Below the pieces are notes generated by a model that made no database searches, had not been told where the DNA came from, and saw nothing but the letters and a program-made list of their open reading frames with translations. Below are positions 57,627-64,000 of a stretch of 64,000 nt of DNA, in pieces. The translations under genes were made by a program, and so were the position numbers. The stretch lies in assembly GCF_000820105.1 (NCBI RefSeq), contig NZ_CDDB01000052.1, forward strand, positions 157,890 through 221,889. Direction: 5' to 3'. The first letter of the stretch is position 1; each line of letters starts with the position of its first letter. Origin of the DNA: Aeromonas schubertii. Its GTDB lineage: Bacteria > Pseudomonadota > Gammaproteobacteria > Enterobacterales > Aeromonadaceae.

Positions 57627-59299
57627 CGCCCTGCCTGATTATCCCCTGCTACAACCATGCCGCGCCCCTTGCCGGCGTGCTGATTGAGCTCGCCCCCCTC
57701 GGCCTGCCCTGCCTGCTGGTGGACGATGGCAGCGAACCGGTTGCCGCCGCCCGGCTGGACCAGCTGGCGGCCGAGCATGCCACCTGGGTCACCCTGCTGC
57801 GCCATGAGCGTAACCGGGGCAAGGGCGGGGCGGTCAAAACGGCCCTGCAGGCAGCCAGGGAGCGGGGTTTTAGTCACGCCCTGCAGGTCGATGCGGATGG
57901 CCAGCACGATCTTGCCCGCCTGCCGGATCTGCTGGCCGAGGCACAGCGTTACCCCGAGGCGCTCATCTCCGGCGCCCCCCAGTACGATGAGTCGGTGCCC
58001 AAGGGGCGACTCTATGGCCGCTACCTGACCCATGTCTGGGTCTGGATAGAGACCCTCTCGTTCGAGATAAGAGACAGCATGTGTGGCCTGCGGGTCTATC
58101 CGGTGGCGACGAGCTGCGATCTGCTCGAGCAGTGCGCCCTCGGGGAGCGGATGGATTTTGATATCGAGGTGATGGTGCGCCTGCACTGGCGCGGGGTACC
58201 GGTGCGCTTTATCCCGGTGAGGGTGCACTATCCCGAGGATGGCCTCTCCCACTTCAACCCGCTGCACGACAACCTGCGCATCTCCTGGATGCACACCCGG
58301 CTGGTATTGACCCTGCTGCGCGATGGCGCCGTCCACCTGCTGCGCGGGCCCAGGCGGCTGCTGGACCGGGGGAGGGCACACTGGTCGCGTACCCCCGAGC
58401 GTGGCACCCTGCTCGGCATCCGCACCCTGCTGTGGAGCTACCAACTGCTCGGACGCCCCGGCTTTCGGGTGATCTCGCTGCCGGTCATCGCCTACTTCTG
58501 GCTGACCGGTCGCCGCCAGCGCGAGGCCTCCCGCGACTATCTGGCCCGCCTCTCCGCCCGCGCCCATGCGCTTGGCCATCCCCTGCCCGAGCGGGTGGGG
58601 AGCCTGCGCCACTTCCTGCGCTTTGGCGAGGCGGCCCTCGACAAGCTGGCCGCTTGGCGCGGCGACATCCGCCTCGACGATATCGAGCTGGTCAACCGCG
58701 AGCACTACGAGGCCGCCCGAGGTCAGGGGGCGCTTATCATCGGTTCGCACCTGGGCAACCTGGAGCTGTGCCGCGCCCTCGGTAGCCAGGAGCAGGGAGT
58801 GCGCATCACGGCCCTGGTCTTCACCCGCCACGCCGCCCGCTTCAACGCCCTGATGCAAGAGGTAAACCCCGATGCGGGCCTCAACCTGGTACAGGTGCAG
58901 GCGCTCGGGCCCGATACCGCCATCATGCTCAAATCCCGCATCGAGGCGGGGGAGTGGGTGGTGATCGTGGGGGATCGCACCTCGGTGACCAAAGAAAAAC
59001 GGGTGGTCTGGGCCGAGTTTCTCGGGGAGAGGGCGCCCTTTCCTCTGGGCCCCTTTGCCCTGTCGGCGGTGCTCGGCTGCCCCACCTATCTGATGTTCGG
59101 GTTGCGCGAGAAGGGGCGTTTTCGGGTCCATTTCGAGCCCTTTGCCGATGGCCTGCCCCTGCCCCGTGCCGAGCGCCAGCAGCGCCTCGAGGCCAGGGTG
59201 CAACACTACGCCGACCGGCTGGAATACCACTGCCTGCGGGCGCCGCTGGAGTGGTTCAACTTCTTTGACTTTTGGCATCTGACCGATGAGCAGGATTGA
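57623..59299 (+). CDS. Glycosyltransferase family 2 - LpxL-type acyltransferase fusion
   Basis: A 558-residue two-domain protein. The N-terminal ~230 residues form a GT2 domain (LIIPCYNHAAPL, LLVDDGSEP and ALQVDADGQHD with the DxD-like metal site). The C-terminal part is a lysophospholipid acyltransferase of the LpxL type (IIGSHLGNLELCRAL with the HxxxxE motif, GDRTSVTKEKRVVWAEFLG, FPLGPFALSAV). Similar bifunctional proteins (position of ApeJ) occur in aryl-polyene clusters and probably help build the lipid-sugar part. The GTG start at 57623 overlaps the dehydratase stop. Confidence 0.86.
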   Translation: MTPCLIIPCYNHAAPLAGVLIELAPLGLPCLLVDDGSEPVAAARLDQLAAEHATWVTLLRHERNRGKGGAVKTALQAARERGFSHALQVDADGQHDLARLPDLLAEAQRYPEALISGAPQYDESVPKGRLYGRYLTHVWVWIETLSFEIRDSMCGLRVYPVATSCDLLEQCALGERMDFDIEVMVRLHWRGVPVRFIPVRVHYPEDGLSHFNPLHDNLRISWMHTRLVLTLLRDGAVHLLRGPRRLLDRGRAHWSRTPERGTLLGIRTLLWSYQLLGRPGFRVISLPVIAYFWLTGRRQREASRDYLARLSARAHALGHPLPERVGSLRHFLRFGEAALDKLAAWRGDIRLDDIELVNREHYEAARGQGALIIGSHLGNLELCRALGSQEQGVRITALVFTRHAARFNALMQEVNPDAGLNLVQVQALGPDTAIMLKSRIEAGEWVVIVGDRTSVTKEKRVVWAEFLGERAPFPLGPFALSAVLGCPTYLMFGLREKGRFRVHFEPFADGLPLPRAERQQRLEARVQHYADRLEYHCLRAPLEWFNFFDFWHLTDEQD

Positions 59300-60857
59300 G
59301 CAAGGTATGCACGAGATCGTATTCGGGGTCCGTCCCCTCACCATTGAAGAGGTGGTCGCCCTGGCCGAGCGCCGCGCCACCCCGACGCTCAACCCCGAGC
59401 CCGCCTTTCGTGCCCGTATCCAACGCGGGGCCGACTATCTGGACCGGCTGCTGGCCGACGAGGGGGTCATCTACGGGGTCACCACCGGCTACGGTGACTC
59501 GGTCACCCGCGCCGTGCCTCTGGGTCTGGTCGATGCCCTGCCTTTGCACCTGACCCGTTTCCACGGCTGTGGCCTGGGCGAGAATCTCAGCCCGGCCGCC
59601 ACCCGCGCCGTGCTGGCCACCCGCCTCAACTCCCTGGCGCAGGGGGTCTCCGGGGTCAGCGTTACCCTGCTCGAGCGCCTCACCTGGCTGCTGGAGCAAG
59701 ATCTTCTGCCGCGCATTCCCGAGGAGGGCTCGGTCGGTGCCAGCGGCGATCTGACCCCCCTCTCCTATGTGGCGGCGGCCTTGGTGGGAGAGCGCGATCT
59801 CTATCGGGACGGCCAGCTGATGGGGGCGGCGGATCTCTATCGGGAGCTCGGCATGAGCCCCCTCAAGCTGCGCCCGAAAGAGGGACTGGCGCTGATGAAC
59901 GGCACCTCCGTGATGACGGCGCTCGCCTGCCTCGCCTTCGCCCGCTGCGACTACCTGATGCGCCTGTGTACCCGCATCACGGCGCTGGTGAGCGTGGCCA
60001 TGGAGGGCAACGCCTTCCACTTCGACGAGCGCCTGTTTGCCGCCAAGCCCCACCCGGGCCAGCAGCAGATCGCCGCCTGGCTGCGCGCGGATCTGCAAAG
60101 CGGCGAGCTGCCCCACCACAGCAACCGGCTGCAGGACAGATACTCCCTGCGCTGCGCCCCCCACGTCATCGGCGTGGTGGCCGACAGCCTGCCCTGGTGG
60201 CGCCAGCTCATCGAAAACGAGCTCAACAGCGCCAACGACAACCCCCTCATCGACGGTGACGGGGAGCATGTGATGCACGGCGGTCACTTCTACGGCGGCC
60301 ACATCGCCATGGCCATGGACAGCATGAAGGTGGCGGTGGCCAACCTGGCCGATCTGCTCGACCGCCAGCTGGCCCAGCTGGTGGACACCAAGTTCAATCA
60401 GGGGCTGCCGAGCAACCTCTCGGGTGCCAGTGAATCGCTGCGCTTCATCAACCACGGCTTCAAGGCGGTGCAGATCGGCGCCTCCGCCTGGACCGCCGAG
60501 GCCCTCAAGCACACCATGCCCGCCAGCGTCTTCTCCCGCTCCACCGAGTGCCACAATCAGGACAAGGTGAGCATGGGCACCATCGCGGCCCGCGACGCCC
60601 TGCGGGTGCTGACCCTGACCGAGCAGGTGGCGAGTGCCAGCCTGCTGGCTGCGGTGCAGGGGGTGGAGCTGCGTCTCGCCCTGCAGGGCAAGGGGCCAGG
60701 CGCCCTTAGCCCGGCGCTGGCTCACACGGTGGAGGCGGTGCGCCGGGATCACCCCTTCCTGACCGAAGATCGCCCGCTGGAGGCCGAGCTGCGCGCCCTG
60801 ATGGGGCGCCTGCAGGCCCGTCACTACCCGCTCTATGACGAGGTGCCCCATGGCTGA
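59286..60857 (+). CDS. HAL/PAL/TAL-family aromatic amino-acid ammonia-lyase
   Basis: A 523-residue MIO-type lyase. The MIO cofactor forms from A152-S153-G154 in VGASGDLTPLSY; the catalytic tyrosine is Y63 (IYGVTTGYGDSV). The substrate-selectivity pair is F92-H93 (RFHGCGLG), which is neither the His-Leu of known tyrosine lyases nor the Ser-His of histidine lyases. The context suggests deamination of tyrosine or phenylalanine to an aryl acrylic acid starter, but that is inference. ATG 59286 overlaps the previous stop by 14 nt; ATG 59307 is an alternative start. Confidence 0.88.
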   Translation: MSRIEQGMHEIVFGVRPLTIEEVVALAERRATPTLNPEPAFRARIQRGADYLDRLLADEGVIYGVTTGYGDSVTRAVPLGLVDALPLHLTRFHGCGLGENLSPAATRAVLATRLNSLAQGVSGVSVTLLERLTWLLEQDLLPRIPEEGSVGASGDLTPLSYVAAALVGERDLYRDGQLMGAADLYRELGMSPLKLRPKEGLALMNGTSVMTALACLAFARCDYLMRLCTRITALVSVAMEGNAFHFDERLFAAKPHPGQQQIAAWLRADLQSGELPHHSNRLQDRYSLRCAPHVIGVVADSLPWWRQLIENELNSANDNPLIDGDGEHVMHGGHFYGGHIAMAMDSMKVAVANLADLLDRQLAQLVDTKFNQGLPSNLSGASESLRFINHGFKAVQIGASAWTAEALKHTMPASVFSRSTECHNQDKVSMGTIAARDALRVLTLTEQVASASLLAAVQGVELRLALQGKGPGALSPALAHTVEAVRRDHPFLTEDRPLEAELRALMGRLQARHYPLYDEVPHG

Positions 60858-61272
60858 GCCCTGGCAACTGAGCGCCGAAGTCGACGTCACAGTCCCGTTT
60901 CACGACGTGGACATGATGGCCGTCGCCTGGCACGGCCACTACCTGCGCTACATCGAGCTGGCCCGCTGCGCCCTGCTCGATCGCATCGACTACAACTACC
61001 CGCAGATGGAGGCCTCCGGCTACCTCTGGCCGGTCATCGACGTGCGCATGAAGTACGTGGCACCCCTGCGTTTTGGCCAGACGGTGCGGGTGCGTGCCAC
61101 CCTGGCGGAGTACCAGAACCGCCTCAAGATTGACTACCTGCTCTACGATCCCGCGACCCATCAACGCACCAGCAAGGGCTACACGGTGCAGGTGGCGGTC
61201 AGCAAGGAGAGCGGCGAGATGTGCCTCGCCTCGCCCCGGGTGCTGCTCGACAGGCTGGGGGTGACAGAGTGA
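60850..61272 (+). CDS. Acyl-CoA thioesterase-like hotdog protein
   Basis: A 140-residue 4-hydroxybenzoyl-CoA/YbgC-type hotdog thioesterase. FHDVDMMAVAWHGHYLRYIE carries the catalytic Asp (D19) and the helix cap. It matches the thioesterase position (ApeK/ApeL region) of aryl-polyene clusters. ATG 60850, with GAGG upstream, overlaps the lyase stop by 8 nt, and its TGA overlaps the next GTG start. Confidence 0.86.
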   Translation: MAEPWQLSAEVDVTVPFHDVDMMAVAWHGHYLRYIELARCALLDRIDYNYPQMEASGYLWPVIDVRMKYVAPLRFGQTVRVRATLAEYQNRLKIDYLLYDPATHQRTSKGYTVQVAVSKESGEMCLASPRVLLDRLGVTE

Positions 61273-61871
61273 GAAAGTGCCTCTGGCTGCTGCTGGCCCT
61301 GCTCCCCTGGCCCCTGCTGGCCGGTCAGATCACCCTGGCCGAGGTGCAGCGCCAGCTCACCGCCGCCGATGCCCGCAGCGCCCGCTTCGAGCAGGAGCGC
61401 CAGATAAGCGGCCTGAGCCAACCCTTGCGATCCGGTGGCGAGATCCTGCTGGTCAAGGGCCAGGGGCTCTGGTGGCAGCAGCAAAAACCCTTTCCCCTGA
61501 CCCTGACGCTCACCCCGACCCGCATGGTGCAGCAGTTGCCAGGCCAACCGGCCCAGACCCTGGACACCCCCCAGCTGCTGGAGTTCAGCAGCCTGATGCT
61601 GGCCCTGTTTGACCCGAGCGAAGCGGCCCTGGCGAGCTATTTTCGTCACACCCTCACCAGCGAGGGAGAGGAGTGGACCCTGACGCTTGAGCCCATCCGC
61701 GCCCCCCTCGACAAGGTCTTCGCCACCCTGGTGCTCACGGGGAGTCATGAGCTCAGGTCGCTGGCCATCCACGACAGGCAGGGGGATGTCACCCTGATCC
61801 GCTTTTCCAACTGGCAGCTCAAGCCCCTGCCACTGAGCGCCGAGGAGCAGTCCCGCTTTGATGCTCACTGA
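61269..61871 (+). CDS. LolA-like outer-membrane lipoprotein carrier of the cluster
   Basis: A 200-residue exported protein with a signal peptide (about 1-20, ending PLLAGQ). Its beta-sandwich resembles LolA: TAADARSARFEQERQI, GEILLVKGQGLWWQQQKPFPLTLTL and SHELRSLAIHDRQGDVTLIRF. It probably carries the hydrophobic polyene lipid across the periplasm. The start is GTG 61269, overlapping the thioesterase stop in a GTGA arrangement. The downstream exporter starts inside its last codons. Confidence 0.86.
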   Translation: MRKCLWLLLALLPWPLLAGQITLAEVQRQLTAADARSARFEQERQISGLSQPLRSGGEILLVKGQGLWWQQQKPFPLTLTLTPTRMVQQLPGQPAQTLDTPQLLEFSSLMLALFDPSEAALASYFRHTLTSEGEEWTLTLEPIRAPLDKVFATLVLTGSHELRSLAIHDRQGDVTLIRFSNWQLKPLPLSAEEQSRFDAH

Positions 61872-64000
61872 ACGACACTGGCGCCTGCTGGGGCGGGCCT
61901 GGCTGCTGCTCTGCGTGGCGGTCTGCATCGTTCTGGCGCTGGCCCTGCCCCGCGCCCGTTTCAACACCAGCGTGATGGATCTGCTGCCCAAAGAGGAGCA
62001 TCAGCAGTGGCACCCCGAGCTGCGGGCCGGGCTGCTTGCCAATCTGGACCGGCAGCTGGTGTGGCTGGTGAGCCTGCCCCCTGGCAAGGACGGGGAGGCG
62101 GCCGCAACCGGGTGGAGCCGGCGGCTGCAAGCCATCGACGCCCTGGCGCAGGTGAAGGGGGCTCAGCCCGAGCTCGCGGGAGCCTGGCAAGCCTATCTGC
62201 AGCAGATGGCGTGGCAGCACCTCACCCCGGCCGCCCGGGCGCGGCTGGCGGGGGGCGCCAGCGTCTGGAGCCAGTGGGTGCTGGGGCAGATCTACTCCCC
62301 CTTCGGCGGCGTCTCCCGGGCCGAGTGGCAGGCAGACCCCATGTTGCTCACCCGCGCGGCCGTGCTCGAGCAAAAGAGCCCGATGCAGCTTGGCGAACAG
62401 GGCTGGTTGAGTGCCCTGGGGCCCGATGGCCGGCGCTGGTATCTGGTGCGCGCCGAGCTCAACCTCTCGGCCTTCGACATGGCCCGCAACCGGCAGCTGC
62501 TGGCCGAGCTGACCCGCGCCGAAGATGCGCTGAAACAGGACTACCCCGGGGCCGAGCTGCTGCGCCGCGGCACCCTGTTTTACAGCCAGCACGCCAGCAC
62601 CCTGGCCGAGCAGGATATCTCCACCATCGGCCTGGGATCGCTCTTTGGGGTGGTGCTGCTCATCTGGCTGGCGTTTCGCTCCCTGCGGGCCCTGCTGCTC
62701 TCCCTGTTGCCGCTGGCCACGGGGATGCTGTGGGGACTCGGCGCCGTGCTGCTGGTGTTCGGGGAGATCCACGTCTTCACCCTGGTGATCAGCACCAGCC
62801 TCATCGGCATCTCCATCGACTATGCGCTCCACTTCATGAGCGAGCGGCGCCTGCACGGCCACGAGACGCCGGCCCAGACCCGCGCCCACCTGCTGCCGGG
62901 CCTGAGCCTGGCCCTGCTCACCACCCTCATCGGTTATGCCCTGCTCTGGCTCGCCCCCTTCCCGGGGCTGCAGCAGCTGGCGGTCTGCGCCCTGGCCGGC
63001 CTGCTGGCCGCCTTCCTGACCGTGTTGCTGCTCTTCCCGGCCTGGCTCGGGGAGTTGTCGCAGGGGCCGCTCCCCATCCGCCGCTGGCAGGCGCGCTGGA
63101 TTGCCGCCTGGCGCGCGCCTGCAGGCCTGCGCCGCTGGCTGCCGCTGCTGGCGCTCGTCGTCAGCGCCATCGGCGTGAGTCGCCTGGTGGTGGATGACGA
63201 CATCCAGAAGTTGCAACCCCTGCCGCACCAGTTGCAGGCACAGGAGCGCCAGATCCAGCAGCTGACCGGCCAGCAGGGGGGCATGACCGGCTATCTGGTG
63301 GTCGGGCGCGATGGCGAGCAGGCCCTCACCCGCCTCGAGACCCTGGCTGGCCACCTCGAGCAGGCCCGCCAGCGCGGGCAGCTGGATCACTTCGTTGCCA
63401 TCAGCCAGTGGCTCCCCTCCCTGGCCCGCCAGCAGGGGGACCATCACGCCATCGCGAAGCTGCAACCAGGCGTCATCGCGGCGCTCCAGGGGGCCGGCCT
63501 GCCGGTGGAGGCCAAGACGCGCCCCTTCTCGCCGCTCACCCCCGAAGCCTGGCTGGCGAGCCCGGTCAGCGAAGGGAGCCGGTTGCTCTGGCATGCCTTG
63601 CCTGACGGCCGGGTCGGCATCTGGGTGCCGCTTGCCGGTATTCACGACGCCGCCGCCCTGGCCAACCTCGCCACCGAACTGGATGGCGTGGTGTGGCAGG
63701 ATCAGCGTAGCCAGTGGAGCCAGCTCTTCGCCGACTATCGCCTCAAGCTGGCCGAGCTGCTGCTGGTAGCGGTATTGCTGGTGACCGGGCTGCTCTGGCG
63801 GCGCGTCGGCTGGCGCGTCGCGGCGCGGATCCTGCTGGTCAACGCCCTGGCCATCGCCATGGGGCTGGCCCTGCTCGGTTTCAGCCAGCAGCCGCTGACC
63901 CTCTTCGGGGTGCTGGCGCTCGGCCTCATCTTCGGCATCGGCATCGACTACGGCCTCTTCTTCGCCCACTGCGGCGAGGATCCGGGGCGCCAGCAGTCGA
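61861..64000 (+). CDS. MMPL/RND family lipid exporter (3' end outside window)
   Basis: Open from ATG 61861 to the window edge, about 713 codons without a stop, overlapping the LolA-like gene by 11 nt. The first hydrophobic helix is LLLCVAVCIVLALALPRA. A periplasmic domain follows, then several transmembrane segments around 250-380 (STIGLGSLFGVVLLIWLAF, ISTSLIGISIDYALHFM with the RND-type Asp-Tyr). A second periplasmic domain follows, and a second membrane half ends at the edge with IFGIGIDYGLFFAHCG. This is the MMPL type found in aryl-polyene clusters (position of ApeN), inferred to move the glycolipid-like product out of the inner membrane. Confidence 0.9.
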   Translation, partial: MLTERHWRLLGRAWLLLCVAVCIVLALALPRARFNTSVMDLLPKEEHQQWHPELRAGLLANLDRQLVWLVSLPPGKDGEAAATGWSRRLQAIDALAQVKGAQPELAGAWQAYLQQMAWQHLTPAARARLAGGASVWSQWVLGQIYSPFGGVSRAEWQADPMLLTRAAVLEQKSPMQLGEQGWLSALGPDGRRWYLVRAELNLSAFDMARNRQLLAELTRAEDALKQDYPGAELLRRGTLFYSQHASTLAEQDISTIGLGSLFGVVLLIWLAFRSLRALLLSLLPLATGMLWGLGAVLLVFGEIHVFTLVISTSLIGISIDYALHFMSERRLHGHETPAQTRAHLLPGLSLALLTTLIGYALLWLAPFPGLQQLAVCALAGLLAAFLTVLLLFPAWLGELSQGPLPIRRWQARWIAAWRAPAGLRRWLPLLALVVSAIGVSRLVVDDDIQKLQPLPHQLQAQERQIQQLTGQQGGMTGYLVVGRDGEQALTRLETLAGHLEQARQRGQLDHFVAISQWLPSLARQQGDHHAIAKLQPGVIAALQGAGLPVEAKTRPFSPLTPEAWLASPVSEGSRLLWHALPDGRVGIWVPLAGIHDAAALANLATELDGVVWQDQRSQWSQLFADYRLKLAELLLVAVLLVTGLLWRRVGWRVAARILLVNALAIAMGLALLGFSQQPLTLFGVLALGLIFGIGIDYGLFFAHCGEDPGRQQS

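Overview
The window reads as a high-GC gammaproteobacterial chromosome, most likely Aeromonas or a close relative. The gene order from lipA to leuS, the ybeX-Y-Z/miaB/ubiF block, pepD-gpt-frsA-crl-proBA and cysZ-zipA-ligA follow the E. coli arrangement. LuxO (a Vibrio/Aeromonas-type quorum regulator), a DUF2956 protein and an SMC protein between cysZ and zipA point away from Enterobacterales. The genus is an inference from gene order and protein character, not from a database search.

Region 1 (1-31,300) is housekeeping. The 3' end of ackA faces a long minus-strand block: lipoate synthesis (lipA, lipB, ybeD), cell elongation and wall (dacA, rlpA, rodA, mrdA), ribosome maturation (rlmH, rsfS), NAD (nadD), DNA polymerase III delta (holA), LPS export (lptE) and leuS. 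It continues with lnt-corC-ybeY-ybeZ and miaB on the minus strand. ubiF, a small unknown gene and mgsA follow on the plus strand, then a TRIC-type channel and cysZ on the minus strand. smc, zipA and ligA read on the plus strand. Perfect GC-rich hairpins with U-tracts separate many of these units.

Region 2 (31,300-42,900) mixes conserved and accessory DNA. The anaerobic ribonucleotide reductase genes nrdD and nrdG are preceded by two phased NrdR-like boxes and a leader terminator. They are split by an AT-rich Bro-N (phage antirepressor type) gene whose stop codon abuts the nrdG start. Between pepD and gpt lies a 670-bp gene-poor stretch with a perfect CRP site, a second CRP-like site, a repeated anti-Shine-Dalgarno-like motif, a 27-codon ORF with an ideal ribosome binding site and a strong terminator. 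I read it as a probable dual-function small RNA/small protein gene. gpt, frsA, crl, proB, proA and an L,D-transpeptidase-like gene follow.

Region 3 (42,900-51,600) carries a UshA-type nucleotidase, DUF2956 with a coupled upstream small ORF, a TPR protein, luxO with a near-consensus LuxO site at its own promoter, a universal stress protein, an RNA methyltransferase and the pseudouridine-catabolism pair psuK-psuG.

Region 4 (51,600-64,000, running off the right edge) is an aryl-polyene type lipid/pigment cluster. It contains a lipoprotein and a methyltransferase on the minus strand. On the plus strand is a tightly overlapping operon: KS-like chain-length factor, acyltransferase, two acyl carrier proteins, a membrane protein, an AMP-ligase, a dehydratase, a glycosyltransferase-acyltransferase fusion, a HAL/PAL-family ammonia-lyase, a thioesterase, a LolA-like carrier and an MMPL exporter. 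The catalytic ketosynthases and ketoreductase expected of such a pathway would lie beyond the edge.
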